Shown piece after piece: positions 1-10,007 of a stretch of DNA of 64,000 bases. Both the position numbers and the translations under genes were made by a program. The notes beneath the pieces are model-generated. The model was not told the origin of the DNA and did no database searches. It saw only the letters and a list, made by a program, of their open reading frames with translations. Position 1 is the stretch's first letter. Every line of letters begins with the position of its first letter. The DNA lies in contig NZ_CP085725.1 of NCBI RefSeq assembly GCF_036840915.1, positions 62,001-126,000 on the forward strand, read 5' to 3'. This DNA comes from Flavobacterium hankyongi (GTDB lineage Bacteria > Bacteroidota > Bacteroidia > Flavobacteriales > Flavobacteriaceae).

Positions 1-308
1 TTGAAACATCAAAAACTTGGAAAAAATCTGAAAACCTGATGTATGTTGTAGGTGCTACAAAAGCAGAATATTTTACAGAAATAAGAAAGATTGTACCATA
101 TAGTTTCTTTTTGGTTCCTGGTGTTGGAGCACAAGGAGGAAGTTTACAGGAAGTTTGTAAGTATGGATTGAATAAAAATGTAGGCTTGCTGATAAATTCT
201 TCTCGAGGAATTATTTATGCTTCAATTCAAGAAGATTTTGCTCAAAAGGCTAGGGAAGAAGCTTTCAAGTTACAACAAGAAATGGGACAAATTTTAGAAA
301 CTTTATGA
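1..308 (+). CDS. pyrF: Orotidine 5'-phosphate decarboxylase, C-terminal part (cut by window edge)
   Basis: Last step of UMP synthesis, decarboxylating OMP. The reading frame is open from base 3, so the first ATG at base 39 is internal and the N-terminal part of the gene lies left of the window. Visible features are the beta-strand MYVVGATKAE, the phosphate-binding stretch FLVPGVGAQGG and LLINSSRGIIYAS. These are typical of the long PyrF group found in Bacteroidota. The stop codon overlaps the ATG of the next gene (ATGA), suggesting translational coupling. The identification rests on motif recognition of about 100 residues. Confidence 0.9.
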   Translation, partial: ETSKTWKKSENLMYVVGATKAEYFTEIRKIVPYSFFLVPGVGAQGGSLQEVCKYGLNKNVGLLINSSRGIIYASIQEDFAQKAREEAFKLQQEMGQILETL

Positions 309-685
309 AATCAAGTTTTATACTTCGTGTCGCTGTAGCCATCATATTAATTATGCACAGTGTTCCGGGAATGTTTAATAACGGAATAAATGATTTTGGT
401 AATCTGTATCTAAATCAGATAGGATTTGCTCCTTTTGGTTTAGCCCTTGCATGGAGTATTAAACTATCGCATCTTGTAACTGCAATTTTATTACTTATTG
501 ATAAATATGTAAAACCAGCGGCTATAATAACTATTTTAATTCTGATTGTTGGAATTTTTATGGTTCATTTACCTGATGGGTGGTATGTTGTTGGAGGTGG
601 CAGAAATGGAGTAGAATTCAATTTTTTACTAATCGCTGTATTAATAGCCATAATGTATCCCAACGGAATTAGTATTAAAAAATAA
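305..685 (+). CDS. DoxX-family-like inner membrane protein
   Basis: A 126-residue protein with four predicted membrane helices (about residues 5-20, 45-62, 70-90 and 103-120). The HSVPGMF motif follows helix 1, and GGGRNGVEFNFLLI lies before the last helix, a pattern seen in DoxX/DUF417-type small membrane proteins. Function in this group is poorly defined; some members are linked to redox or thiosulfate metabolism. It overlaps the pyrF stop by four bases and is probably co-transcribed with it and with the next gene. Confidence 0.65.
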   Translation: MKSSFILRVAVAIILIMHSVPGMFNNGINDFGNLYLNQIGFAPFGLALAWSIKLSHLVTAILLLIDKYVKPAAIITILILIVGIFMVHLPDGWYVVGGGRNGVEFNFLLIAVLIAIMYPNGISIKK

Positions 686-696
686 AATAATAGAAT

Positions 697-1536
697 TTGA
701 AAATCTTTGTAGACCAAATAGGAAACCAACACAGCTTTGAAGTTTCACCAAAAAGAATTGTTTCTTTAGTGCCTTCTCAAACCGAATTGTTATATGATTT
801 AGGTTTAGAGGATAAGATTGTTGGGATTACTAAATTTTGCGTGCATCCGTTTCATTTTAAATCGACCAAAACAATTGTTGGTGGTACAAAACAGGTAAAA
901 GTTGATAAAATAAAAGCACTTCAGCCTGATATCATTATTTGTAACAAAGAAGAAAATACTTTAGCGATTGTAGAAGAATTGAGTGCAATATGTCCTGTTT
1001 GGGTGACTGATATTTATACGATTGAGGATAATAACAAAATGATTGAAGATTTCGGGAAGCTATTTAATGTACGTACCGAATCTCAAAAATGGATTGATAA
1101 GATTAACTTTGCTCAACAAGATTTTCAAAATTTTATAAAAGAGTACGAAACCCAAAGTGTAGCCTATTTTATTTGGGGAAAACCGTACATGGTTGCTGCC
1201 GACAATACTTTTATTAATCATTTATTGGAGTTAAATAAGTTTACAAATATTTACGCTCACAACGAAAAATACTCAGGTCGTTATCCAGAAGTTGTAGTGC
1301 AAAAAATGCGAATTCAAGGAGATCCAGATTTACTATTCCTTTCTTCTGAACCGTTTCCTTTTAATGATGAACATGCTTTTGAATTGGGCAGACATACACA
1401 TCATGCAAAAACAGTTTTTGTAGACGGAGAAATGTTTTCTTGGTACGGGAGTAGATTAGTCAAAGCTTTCGATTATTTCAAAAAACTTCGCTTTAGAATA
1501 GGAGAATTGCACTTGCAACATGGTCATGACCATTAA
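697..1536 (+). CDS. BtuF-like helical-backbone metal/cobalamin-binding protein without signal peptide
   Basis: 279 residues, TTG start 11 bases after the previous stop. The sequence begins with RIVSLVPSQTELLYDLGL, then VGGTKQVKVDKIKALQPDIII, the hallmark of class III periplasmic binding proteins (BtuF, FhuD). These normally deliver vitamin B12 or siderophores to an ABC importer. No signal peptide or lipobox is present and no permease genes are adjacent, so the protein appears cytoplasmic. A corrinoid- or metal-binding role inside the cell is an inference. The C-terminus ends in a His-rich tail (LHLQHGHDH). Confidence 0.75.
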   Translation: MKIFVDQIGNQHSFEVSPKRIVSLVPSQTELLYDLGLEDKIVGITKFCVHPFHFKSTKTIVGGTKQVKVDKIKALQPDIIICNKEENTLAIVEELSAICPVWVTDIYTIEDNNKMIEDFGKLFNVRTESQKWIDKINFAQQDFQNFIKEYETQSVAYFIWGKPYMVAADNTFINHLLELNKFTNIYAHNEKYSGRYPEVVVQKMRIQGDPDLLFLSSEPFPFNDEHAFELGRHTHHAKTVFVDGEMFSWYGSRLVKAFDYFKKLRFRIGELHLQHGHDH

Positions 1537-1563
1537 TCTATTATATTTGTTCAAAAATAGTCT

Positions 1564-2340
1564 GTGATAAATTATACTGTTTACGAAAATCATTCAAATA
1601 CTCAATGGGTAACATTTGTTCATGGAGCTGGTGGTAGTTCGTCAATTTGGTATAAACAAATTAGAGAATTTCAAAAGCATTTTAATGTTTTGGTTCTTGA
1701 TTTAAGAGGTCATGGTGACTCTAGAAAAACTGCTTTTACAAAAAAATATACTTTTAAATCTATTGCACAAGATGTGATCGAAGTGATTGATCATCTTAAA
1801 ATTCAGTCATCACATTTTGTGGGCATTTCTCTCGGCACAATTGTAATTCGTCAATTGGCTGAAATGTATCCTGAAAGAGTAAAAAGCATGATTATGGGAG
1901 GCGCTATTTTGAAAATGAATTTCCGTTCCCAAATTTTAATGCGAGTAGGGAATGTTTTTAAGTATGTACTTCCTTATCTGGTACTTTACAAATTATTTGC
2001 TTTCATTATTATGCCAAAGGATAATCATAAACAGTCTCGTTTGTTGTTTATTAATGAGGCCAAAAAACTGTATCAAAAAGAATTTATTAAGTGGTTTAAA
2101 TTAACTGCCGAGATTAACCCAGTGTTAAGATGGTTCCGCCAAGTGGAGCTGAATATTCCAACATTTTACATTATGGGAGAAGAGGATTATATGTTTTTAC
2201 CTTCTGTGAAAAAAGTGGTGGAAGCACATTATAAAACAGCTAAATTATATGTTGTAGAAAAGTGTGGACACGTTGTAAACGTAGAGCAAGCTTCGGTTTT
2301 TAATGCTCAAGTAATTAATTTCCTGATGGAATTCAAATAA
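1564..2340 (+). CDS. Alpha/beta hydrolase
   Basis: 258 residues, GTG start. Contains the HGAGG oxyanion-hole motif (about residue 20), the nucleophile elbow GISLG (Ser near residue 89), an acid in GEEDYMF (about residue 216) and the catalytic His in CGHVV (about residue 237). The order and spacing are those of small esterases and MhpC/BioH-like hydrolases. The substrate cannot be told. It is the last gene of the pyrF-led group and is followed by a hairpin terminator. Confidence 0.8.
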   Translation: MINYTVYENHSNTQWVTFVHGAGGSSSIWYKQIREFQKHFNVLVLDLRGHGDSRKTAFTKKYTFKSIAQDVIEVIDHLKIQSSHFVGISLGTIVIRQLAEMYPERVKSMIMGGAILKMNFRSQILMRVGNVFKYVLPYLVLYKLFAFIIMPKDNHKQSRLLFINEAKKLYQKEFIKWFKLTAEINPVLRWFRQVELNIPTFYIMGEEDYMFLPSVKKVVEAHYKTAKLYVVEKCGHVVNVEQASVFNAQVINFLMEFK

Positions 2341-2371
2341 AAAAGCCGGTACCTAGATACCGACTTTTTTG
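2341..2371 (+). terminator. Rho-independent terminator after the alpha/beta hydrolase gene
   Basis: AAAAGCCGGTACC, a short loop, then GATACCGACTTTTTT: a 9-bp stem with G-T wobbles between an A-run and a T-run, starting directly after the stop codon. Confidence 0.7.
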
Positions 2372-2484
2372 TAAACTAACCAAACCAAACAAAATTCTAT
2401 GAATTTCTCTTACAAAGGTCAGTATTTTTTTCGAATGCTATTGTTAAGATAATGTTATTATCTTCTTGATTATGAAAATTTTAA

Positions 2485-3243
2485 CTATTTCTTGTCTTGT
2501 AAGCTGAATACCCTTTTTAACAAATCAGAAGTTCTTGCTGCAATGTTAGTTCGGATATTTTTTTCTTCAATTGCAACCATTTTGAATACCCCTTCCATTG
2601 CTTTATTGGTGGTGTAATCTGTTAAATCTGGGTTAACTTTTTTAACCAGCGGAATGCTGTTGTATTTGTTGATGATATTGGTCCAAACTTTATCTGCCCC
2701 AACTTTTGCAAATGAATTTTTAATCACGGGATTAAATTTTCCATACAAAGCCGTTGAGGTAGAGTTTTGTAAATAAGTTGTTGCTGAACGATCGTCTCCT
2801 AAAAGAATATTTTTAGCATCTGTAAATGTCATTCCTTTGATGGCATCCACAAATATTGGTGTCGATTCTTTTACAGCATCTTCGGCAGCTTTGTTTAAAA
2901 CTTTTAATCCTTCATCGGCTAATTTTCCCATTCCAATGTCTCGAAGTCCTTTGTCAACCTTTTTTAATTCTTCGGGAAGTAAAATTTTGACCATTTCGTT
3001 TTTATAAAACCCATCTATAGCTGTAAGCTTTACAACTTGCTTGTCGATACCATTGTTTAAAGCTTCTTTTAAACCCGATGCAATTTCAAATTGTGAAATA
3101 CCTTGCTCAGTAGGTAATTGATTAATCACCTGTTGCATTTCGGCGCATCCTGAAAATAAAGGAAGGATAGCTAGTAAAATGATAACTTTTTTACTCACAG
3201 TTTTTAAATTGCTTTTTTGGTGTTCGTGAATCGTTGATTTCAT
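2485..3243 (-). CDS. DUF4197 family lipoprotein
   Basis: DUF4197 protein of about 252 residues. I chose the ATG at 3243, five bases after the upstream stop, rather than the earlier in-frame ATG at 3270 that overlaps the upstream gene. The N-terminus KKVIILLAILPLFSGC carries a lipobox (FSGC), so the product should be a lipid-anchored envelope protein. The body (IASGLKEALNNGID to the C-terminal ARTSDLL) is closely similar to the upstream gene product, indicating tandem duplication. The molecular function of DUF4197 is not known to me. Confidence 0.8.
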   Translation of the reverse strand: MKSTIHEHQKSNLKTVSKKVIILLAILPLFSGCAEMQQVINQLPTEQGISQFEIASGLKEALNNGIDKQVVKLTAIDGFYKNEMVKILLPEELKKVDKGLRDIGMGKLADEGLKVLNKAAEDAVKESTPIFVDAIKGMTFTDAKNILLGDDRSATTYLQNSTSTALYGKFNPVIKNSFAKVGADKVWTNIINKYNSIPLVKKVNPDLTDYTTNKAMEGVFKMVAIEEKNIRTNIAARTSDLLKRVFSLQDKK

Positions 3244-3247
3244 GGCC

Positions 3248-3970
3248 TTACTTTTTATCTTGTAATGCAAAAACTTTTACTAATAAATCAGATGTTCTTG
3301 ATTTAATATTAGTTCTAATATTTTTTTCTTCCACAGCAATCATTTTATAAACACCATCTAAAGCTTTATTGGTTACATAATCATTAATGTCAGGGTTAAC
3401 TTTAGAAACCAGTGGTAAACTGTTGTATTTTTTGATGATATTGTTCCAAATAACATCAGCTCCTACTTTTCCAATAGATTTTTGAACCACAGGATTAAAT
3501 TTAGCATAAAGCGGATTTCTAGTAGAACCTTGTAAGTAGTTTGTTGCGGCGTCTTGATTGCCAAGTAAAATATTTTTGGCATCAGTAATTGTGATATTTT
3601 TAATGGCATCTACAAATATTGGTGTCGATTCTTTTACAGCATCTTCAGCGGCTCTGTTTAAGGCTTTTACACCATCATCGGCTAATTTAGACATTCCCAT
3701 TTTTCGCAAAGTTTTATCCACTTTTTGTAATTCTTCGGGCATTAAAATTTTAACCGCTTGGTTTTTATAAAAACCATCAGTAGCGGTTAGTTTAGTTACT
3801 TGTACATCTACACCTTTGTTTAAAGCTTCTCTTAAACCAGCTGCAATATCTAGCCCTCCGTCTTTTTTAGTGATTGATGTAAGTTGTTCTTCAGCTTTTT
3901 TTAGTAAATCTTTTAATTGTGCGTTACTAGCAAATGGGATTAAAAATAATAGTAGGAATATCTTTTTCAT
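3248..3970 (-). CDS. DUF4197 family secreted protein
   Basis: Paralogue of the downstream gene, about 240 residues from the ATG at 3970. Its N-terminus MKKIFLLLFLIPFASNAQ is a type I signal peptide with no lipobox, so it should be free in the periplasm. A longer in-frame start at 3991 would lie within the promoter: a TAnnTTTG -7 box is at 3989-3996 on this strand. The two genes form a two-gene operon with a five-base gap. Confidence 0.8.
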   Translation of the reverse strand: MKKIFLLLFLIPFASNAQLKDLLKKAEEQLTSITKKDGGLDIAAGLREALNKGVDVQVTKLTATDGFYKNQAVKILMPEELQKVDKTLRKMGMSKLADDGVKALNRAAEDAVKESTPIFVDAIKNITITDAKNILLGNQDAATNYLQGSTRNPLYAKFNPVVQKSIGKVGADVIWNNIIKKYNSLPLVSKVNPDINDYVTNKALDGVYKMIAVEEKNIRTNIKSRTSDLLVKVFALQDKK

Positions 3971-3988
3971 AATAAAAATTTGGTTTAC

Positions 3989-3996
3989 CAAAGATA
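3989..3996 (-). promoter_or_regulatory. Bacteroidota -7 box for the DUF4197 operon
   Basis: TATCTTTG on the minus strand matches the TAnnTTTG consensus and places transcription start just upstream of the ATG at 3970. No convincing -33 TTTG was found at the usual distance. Confidence 0.5.
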
Positions 3997-4206
3997 ATCA
4001 AACTCTATGCCTTTTTAAAAAATCGAATTAATTTGAAGGTAATTTTTGAATTGTTTTTTAATTAAAATGCAATCGCAGTAGTGAATAGTGAGATAAATTT
4101 TACAGAAGTTTTGTAATGACTCTTTTTTATTCGTAATAATACAAAAAATAAGGCTTTTAATTTTTTAGAAATATGTAAATTGCAGCACAAATTTATTACC
4201 ATAACA

Positions 4207-7200
4207 ATGGAACAAGTACAACCTTATCAACCAAAAAATAAAGTTAGAATTGTAACTGCGGCTTCACTTTTTGACGGCCATGATGCAGCAATTAATATCA
4301 TGCGTCGTATTATTCAGGCAACGGGTGTGGAAGTTATTCACCTGGGACACGACAGAAGTGTGGAAGAAGTGGTAAATACTGCTATTCAAGAAGATGCCAA
4401 TGCGATTGCGATGACATCCTATCAAGGTGGTCACAACGAATATTTTAAATACATGTATGATTTGCTAAAAGAAAAAGGAGCAGGTCATATCAAAATTTTT
4501 GGAGGCGGTGGCGGAGTAATCTTGCCTTCAGAGATTTCAGAATTACACGAATACGGTATCGAAAGAATTTATTCTCCCGATGATGGTCGTGAATTAGGAT
4601 TGCAAGGAATGATTAATGATTTGGTGATGCGTTCCGATTTTCCGGTAGGCGATGTGCTGAATGGTGAGCTGAATCATTTAGAAGATAAGAATCCGACAGC
4701 GATTGCTCGTGTCATTTCTTCGGCGGAAAATTTCCCTGAAGTGGCGAAACCTGCTTTGGAGAAAATCTACAAAATAAATCAGGACAGTAAAACGCCGGTT
4801 TTGGGAATCACGGGAACAGGTGGCGCCGGAAAATCATCTTTGGTAGATGAATTGGTTCGTCGTTTTCTAATCGATTTCCCTGAAAAAACTATCGGATTAA
4901 TTTCCGTGGATCCGTCAAAACGTAAAACGGGTGGTGCACTTTTGGGAGACAGAATCCGTATGAATGCGATCAATAATCCTCGTGTTTACATGCGTTCGTT
5001 GGCAACCCGTCAGTCGAATTTGGCCTTGTCAAAATACGTTCAGGAAGCGATTGAAGTATTGAAAGCAGCTAAATACGATTTGATTGTGTTGGAAACTTCC
5101 GGAATCGGTCAGTCGGATACGGAAATCATGGATCATTCTGATGTTTCGTTATACGTAATGACGCCTGAATTCGGTGCGGCAACTCAGTTGGAGAAAATCG
5201 ACATGTTGGATTTCGCCGATTTGGTAGCTTTGAATAAATTTGACAAACGCGGTGCTTTGGATGCGATTCGCGATGTGAAAAAACAATACCAGCGTAACCA
5301 CAATTTGTGGGATGTTGATCCTGATAAAATGCCGGTTTTCGGAACGATTGCTTCGCAGTTTAACGATCCGGGCATGAACACGCTTTACAAATCCATTATG
5401 GATAAAATTGTAGAGAAAACGGGAATCGATTTGCACTCGACTTTTGAAATTACGCGTGAAATGAGCGAAAAAATCTTCGTGATTCCGCCACACAGAACGC
5501 GTTATTTGTCGGAAATCGCAGAAAACAACCGAAAATATGACGAAACAGCGCTTTCTCAGGTTGATGTGGCGCAAAAATTATATGGAATCTTCAAAACGAT
5601 TGAAACCGTTTCTGGAAAAGCTCCTAAATTAGATAAATCGGGTGTAGTTGAGGAATCGTTGAATCATTCGCCGGAAAAACAAGAATTCTTATCATTATTA
5701 ACAAAAGAATTCGACCGCGTAAAAATGAATTTGGATCCTTACAACTGGGAAATCATTTTAACCTGGGACGAAAAAGTCAACAAATACAAAAATCCGGTGT
5801 ACTCGTTTAAAGTACGCGATAAGGAAATCAAAATAGCAACGCATACCGAGAGTTTATCGCACTCTCAAATACCAAAAGTAGCCTTACCGAAATACCAGGC
5901 TTGGGGCGATATCCTAAAATGGAATTTACAGGAAAACGTTCCGGGAGAATTTCCTTTTACTTCGGGATTGTATCCGTTTAAACGTGAAGGAGAAGATCCA
6001 TCACGTATGTTTGCCGGGGAAGGCGGACCGGAAAGAACCAACAAGCGTTTTCATTATGTGAGTGCCGGTTTACCAGCAAAACGTTTATCGACTGCTTTCG
6101 ACAGTGTGACGTTATACGGAAATGACCCACACGTTCGTCCGGATATTTACGGAAAAATCGGAAATGCTGGGGTTTCTATCTGTTGTTTGGACGATGCTAA
6201 AAAATTATATTCTGGTTTCGATTTGAGTCACCCGATGACTTCGGTTTCCATGACCATTAACGGTCCAGCTCCGATGTTGCTTGGTTTCTTCATGAACGCG
6301 GCCATAGACCAGAACTGTGAGAAATACATCAAAGAGAACGGTTTAGAAAAAGAAGTTGAAGCCAAAATTGCTAAAATTTATAAAGAAAAAGGCGTAGAAC
6401 GTCCACGTTACCAAGGCGAATTGCCTGTAGGAAACGACGGTTTAGGCTTAATGCTTTTAGGTGTTACCGGAGATGAGGTGTTACCAGCGGATGTTTATAA
6501 CGATATTAAAATAAAAACCTTAGCACAGGTTCGTGGAACGGTTCAGGCCGATATCCTAAAAGAAGATCAGGCGCAAAATACGTGTATTTTCTCTACAGAA
6601 TTTGCCCTTCGTTTAATGGGTGACGTTCAGGAATACTTTATCAAAGAAAACGTTCGTAATTTCTATTCGGTTTCGATTTCTGGTTACCATATTGCCGAAG
6701 CAGGAGCGAATCCTATTACGCAGTTGGCGTTCACGTTGGCAAATGGTTTCACTTACGTGGAATATTATTTAAGCCGCGGTATGAACATCAACGATTTCGG
6801 TCCGAACTTATCCTTCTTCTTCTCGAACGGTATCGATCCAGAATATGCTGTTATTGGTCGTGTGGCACGTAAAATCTGGGCAAAAGCCTTGAAAAACAAA
6901 TACGGTGCGAATGAAAGAGCTCAAATGTTGAAATACCATATTCAAACATCCGGTCGTTCGTTACACGCGCAGGAAATCGACTTTAACGATATCCGTACGA
7001 CATTACAAGCGTTGTATGCGATTTACGATAACTGTAACTCGTTGCATACCAATGCGTATGATGAAGCGATTACAACACCAACGGAAGAATCGGTACGTCG
7101 TGCGATGGCAATTCAGTTGATTATCAACAAAGAATTAGGTTTAGCTAAAAACGAAAACCCAATTCAAGGTTCATTCATCATTGAAGAATTGACCGATTTA

Positions 7201-7632
7201 GTCGAAGCTGCTGTTCTTCAGGAATTCGACAGAATAACGGAAAGAGGCGGTGTGTTAGGTGCTATGGAAACCATGTACCAACGCTCGAAAATCCAGGAAG
7301 AATCGTTGTATTACGAAACATTGAAACATACCGGAGAATTCCCGATTATTGGGGTGAATACTTTCTTGAGTTCAAAAGGTTCGCCAACTGTAATTCCTGC
7401 TGAGGTAATTCGTGCAACGGAAGAGGAAAAACAATACCAGATTGTAATGTTAGATAATCTGCACAAAGCCAATGCGCATAAAGTGGAGGAGCAGTTGAAT
7501 ATCATTCAGGAAGCCGCTATCCAAAACCAAAACATCTTTGAAAAACTGATGGATGCCACTAAAGTGTGTTCGTTAGGTCAGATTACTTCAGCGTTGTTTG
7601 AAGTAGGAGGACAGTATAGACGAAATATGTAA
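4207..7632 (+). CDS. icmF: IcmF-type fused acyl-CoA mutase (isobutyryl-CoA mutase with built-in G-protein chaperone)
   Basis: About 1,141 residues from the ATG at 4207; an upstream TTG at 4180 lengthens the frame but has no family support. Domain order: cobalamin-binding domain (about 12-140, with SLFDGHDAA supplying the lower-ligand His), a MeaB-like GTPase (P-loop GTGGAGKSS near residue 200, [23 protein letters not shown] near 343), then the mutase TIM-barrel from about 550 ([20 protein letters not shown]). This order and the FKREGEDP signature are typical of IcmF, which interconverts isobutyryl- and butyryl-CoA using adenosylcobalamin. Separate methylmalonyl-CoA mutases differ here. Much of the gene is visibly richer in G+C than its neighbours, perhaps because of codon selection. 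A strong terminator follows. Confidence 0.9.
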   Translation: MEQVQPYQPKNKVRIVTAASLFDGHDAAINIMRRIIQATGVEVIHLGHDRSVEEVVNTAIQEDANAIAMTSYQGGHNEYFKYMYDLLKEKGAGHIKIFGGGGGVILPSEISELHEYGIERIYSPDDGRELGLQGMINDLVMRSDFPVGDVLNGELNHLEDKNPTAIARVISSAENFPEVAKPALEKIYKINQDSKTPVLGITGTGGAGKSSLVDELVRRFLIDFPEKTIGLISVDPSKRKTGGALLGDRIRMNAINNPRVYMRSLATRQSNLALSKYVQEAIEVLKAAKYDLIVLETSGIGQSDTEIMDHSDVSLYVMTPEFGAATQLEKIDMLDFADLVALNKFDKRGALDAIRDVKKQYQRNHNLWDVDPDKMPVFGTIASQFNDPGMNTLYKSIMDKIVEKTGIDLHSTFEITREMSEKIFVIPPHRTRYLSEIAENNRKYDETALSQVDVAQKLYGIFKTIETVSGKAPKLDKSGVVEESLNHSPEKQEFLSLLTKEFDRVKMNLDPYNWEIILTWDEKVNKYKNPVYSFKVRDKEIKIATHTESLSHSQIPKVALPKYQAWGDILKWNLQENVPGEFPFTSGLYPFKREGEDPSRMFAGEGGPERTNKRFHYVSAGLPAKRLSTAFDSVTLYGNDPHVRPDIYGKIGNAGVSICCLDDAKKLYSGFDLSHPMTSVSMTINGPAPMLLGFFMNAAIDQNCEKYIKENGLEKEVEAKIAKIYKEKGVERPRYQGELPVGNDGLGLMLLGVTGDEVLPADVYNDIKIKTLAQVRGTVQADILKEDQAQNTCIFSTEFALRLMGDVQEYFIKENVRNFYSVSISGYHIAEAGANPITQLAFTLANGFTYVEYYLSRGMNINDFGPNLSFFFSNGIDPEYAVIGRVARKIWAKALKNKYGANERAQMLKYHIQTSGRSLHAQEIDFNDIRTTLQALYAIYDNCNSLHTNAYDEAITTPTEESVRRAMAIQLIINKELGLAKNENPIQGSFIIEELTDLVEAAVLQEFDRITERGGVLGAMETMYQRSKIQEESLYYETLKHTGEFPIIGVNTFLSSKGSPTVIPAEVIRATEEEKQYQIVMLDNLHKANAHKVEEQLNIIQEAAIQNQNIFEKLMDATKVCSLGQITSALFEVGGQYRRNM

Positions 7633-7746
7633 GCAGAGAACCGAAATCTTTGAAAAGATTTCGTGTAAATCGCTTACACTGAGTCTTGGACTGAGCTTGT
7701 CAAAGTCTTGTCGAAGTGTTTTAAAAAAGCAAGTTTATATAAGTTA

Positions 7747-7772
7747 AAATGCCCCGATTGGGGCATTTTTTA
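7747..7772 (+). terminator. Rho-independent terminator after icmF
   Basis: AAAATGCCCC, loop GATT, GGGGCATTTTTT: a perfect stem with flanking A- and T-runs, so it may also stop the convergent minus-strand gene. Confidence 0.85.
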
Positions 7773-7799
7773 TTCTTCTAAATAATAATACTACTTTTA

Positions 7800-8237
7800 T
7801 TATCTATTCTTTGTTGGGTTACTCTTTAAGTCTAAAACTTCAATAATTTCACAATCTGCTGAAAACATAGGACCTTCTCTGAAATTTCCTTTCACGCCAA
7901 CTTTAATTTTCTCATAGTGATAGGGTCTCATTTGATTGTTTATAATCCACATTCTTGCCGTTCCTGAGTTTGGTACAGATATATTATTTTGTAATATAAC
8001 ATTTCCTTCTTCATCTTCAAATTCTGGCCATATCATATACATTTTATTTTCAGATTCATCAATGAATGAAAAATCACAACGAATTCCTTGATAAGGTTCA
8101 CCTGTTTTTCTTCCGCCGTCTTCTGGACTTCTGAATTTATATTTTACTCTGAAATCTGCTTTGTGATTAAGTCTTTTTTCATAAGGTTCATGCATAAACA
8201 GATGCTTAAATTTTAATGATAGGTTGATTGTTTTCAA
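7800..8237 (-). CDS. Hypothetical protein with EF-Tu C-terminal-domain-like pattern
   Basis: 145 residues, all-beta by inspection. The stretch YKFRSPEDGGRKTGEPYQG followed by a later REGPMF...CEIIEVLDL resembles the C-terminal beta-barrel (domain 3) of elongation factor Tu. There is no GTPase domain. The start is uncertain: ATG at 8237 or the in-frame ATG at 8195 (MHEPYEKRL). It is convergent with icmF. Stand-alone proteins with this fold are common in Bacteroidota, but I know of no assigned role. Confidence 0.55.
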   Translation of the reverse strand: MKTINLSLKFKHLFMHEPYEKRLNHKADFRVKYKFRSPEDGGRKTGEPYQGIRCDFSFIDESENKMYMIWPEFEDEEGNVILQNNISVPNSGTARMWIINNQMRPYHYEKIKVGVKGNFREGPMFSADCEIIEVLDLKSNPTKNR

Positions 8238-8336
8238 TCAAAGATATGATAAATGAATATTTTTGCTCTTCTAAGCAAAGTCTCTTGACTTTGAGTAGGA
8301 AAATATCGTATGTTTCAATAGACACGAGCGAGACGC

Positions 8337-9411
8337 CATAAGTGTTCGAAACCTTAAATTTTATAATTTTACAAGAAACTATGCAAGTTTCAGAAGTATT
8401 AAATTATATCTCCAAAGAGGAATTAGAAAGATTATCATTAGATTACAAGGTTGATTACCAAGTTAAAAAGCTCAATGAGCAAACGATGTTTCAACTTTTA
8501 CTTTTTTCAATGCTAAATGTAAAGCATAATAGCTTGAGTGTCATGGAGGAATTTTATCATTCATTAGCCTTTAAAAGTATTGCAAACAATAGTTCTGAGG
8601 GGGTAAGATACAATTCGATAAGAGACCGATTAGTTGCTATAAACCCGTGTTATTTCGAGGCAATTTTTAAAAGTTGTTTAAAACAATTTCAAAATAAATA
8701 TCTTAAGAAGAAACACAATATTATTGCTTTTGACTCTACTTTAGTAAGTATTTCTTCAAAATTATTTGCAGAAGGAATGCAGATTAACAAACAAGGAGAT
8801 AAAAGATTTGTGAAGTTTAGTATGGCTTTTTCCAATGTCCCATACATTCTAAGATATTTACAGACCAGGCTTTCGTTTCTGAAGATTTTGCTTTAAAAGA
8901 TTTAATAAATGAATGTCTACTAAGTCCAGAAAACATATTGGTCTTTGATCGCGGACTTCAGGCAAGAAGTGTATTTGAAGGTTTCAATAATCAGAACTTT
9001 ATTTTTGTTACTCGCCTTAATAATTATACTCGCTTTCAAATAGTTGAGGAATTTCAAATAGTTCAAAAAGAAACAGAAAGATTATCTATTGAAAGAGATT
9101 TGAAGGTTATATTGTTTGATAAACGAAATAAAAAAACAACTTCATTTTTAAGGTTAATCATTGCACGAGAAAAGGAAAGTAATGAAATATTCTATTTTTT
9201 AAGCAATAGTAATAATCTAACTTCTAAAGAGATTGTCGATATCTACAAACAGCGATGGGAGATTGAAGTATTTTTTAAATTTATAAAACAAAACTAAAAT
9301 TTGCTAACGAGTTAGAAGTATTAATCATCAAAGAAATTGTGGAAAAATGCGGAGGAAATCCAAATCAAGTTGAGGATATTTTTAAACCGAAATAAGGTTT
9401 CGAAACTTATG
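8337..9411 (+). mobile_element. Remnant of an IS4-family insertion sequence
   Basis: About 1.07 kb bounded by imperfect terminal inverted repeats: CATAAGTGTTCGAAACCTTA at 8337-8356 and, inverted, TAAGGTTTCGAAACTTATG at 9393-9411. It encloses one broken transposase gene on the plus strand. The element lies between icmF and ruvX in otherwise core-like DNA. No clear target-site duplication was found. Confidence 0.75.
8342..9395 (+). pseudogene. IS4-family DDE transposase, frameshifted and internally deleted
   Basis: Two open segments (8342-8896 and 8938-9297) plus a third short one. Segment 1 carries the first catalytic Asp (IIAFDST); segment 2 carries the second (LVFDRG) and YKQRWEIEVFFKFIKQ with the catalytic Glu. 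A frameshift near 8850 separates them: a second frame continues as IFTDQAFVSEDFALKDLINE. After FKFIKQ the coding sequence jumps to what looks like the true C-terminus (ANELEVLIIKEIVEKCGG, 9301-9354, ending at 9395). The segment normally between them has been lost. The element should be immobile on its own. Confidence 0.8.
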
Positions 9412-9498
9412 ATTTTTAATCCATGCCATAAATAATTTAAAACAAATCTACTAAATCAAATTATAAATTACCTGCAAAGAATTAAAGCCAATAATATT

Positions 9499-9506
9499 TA
9501 CCTTTG
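9499..9506 (+). promoter_or_regulatory. -7 box upstream of ruvX
   Basis: TACCTTTG matches TAnnTTTG and lies 15 bases before the ruvX ATG, implying a very short leader. Confidence 0.45.
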
Positions 9507-9521
9507 TAACAAAAATATAGC

Positions 9522-9938
9522 ATGCCAAGAATACTCGCATTAGATTACGGAATGAAACGAACAGGAATTGCCGTTACAGACGAACTGCAAATTATAGCAT
9601 CGGGTTTAGAGACAGTTCCTTCAGAAAAAGTGATTGATTTTTTGAAAGATTATTTCTCAAAAGAGCAAGTTACTAAGGTGCTTATTGGCGAACCAAAACA
9701 AATGAATGGACAACCATCTGAAAGCGCTCCCATAATTGAGGCTTTTGTGATAAAGTTTAAAGAGATATTTCCTAAAATTCAGGTAGTTAGGGTAGATGAG
9801 CGTTTTACTTCAAAAATGGCGTTTCAAACTATGATTGATAGTGGACTAAAAAAGAAACAACGTCAAAATAAAGCCTTAATTGATGAAATTTCGGCAACAA
9901 TTATGCTTAGAGATTATCTATCTCGAAAAATGATATAG
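9522..9938 (+). CDS. ruvX: Putative pre-16S rRNA nuclease / Holliday-junction-resolvase-like protein RuvX (YqgF)
   Basis: 138 residues, normal length. RNase H-like fold with ILALDYGMKRTGIAVTD (first catalytic Asp near residue 7), LIGEPKQMNG, VRVDERFTS and LIDEISATIML (last Asp near residue 123). In E. coli YqgF is essential and matures the 16S rRNA 5' end. It is followed by mqo and then def, although in related genomes as I recall them ruvX and def are close together. Confidence 0.92.
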   Translation: MPRILALDYGMKRTGIAVTDELQIIASGLETVPSEKVIDFLKDYFSKEQVTKVLIGEPKQMNGQPSESAPIIEAFVIKFKEIFPKIQVVRVDERFTSKMAFQTMIDSGLKKKQRQNKALIDEISATIMLRDYLSRKMI

Positions 9939-10007
9939 GTTTTTTTATCAATATCTAAAATTCTATTAAGGGTTGAAAATTAAGATAAATTTTGCATTTT
10001 TTGATAG

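Noticed and set aside
3816..4031. Plus-strand ORFs opposite the DUF4197 genes
   Set aside because: They mirror real minus-strand genes and lack any family features.
5149..5574. 141-residue antisense ORF inside icmF
   Set aside because: It lies wholly within a conserved gene on the opposite strand, in its relatively GC-rich part where antisense stops are rarer.
7680..7722. Sequence around 7680-7722 (CTTGTCGAAGTG, GAGCTTGTCAAAGTC) as a regulatory site
   Set aside because: It resembles a short motif scattered in flavobacterial intergenic DNA and present again near 17740 (and loosely near 13025); nothing ties it to regulation of icmF.
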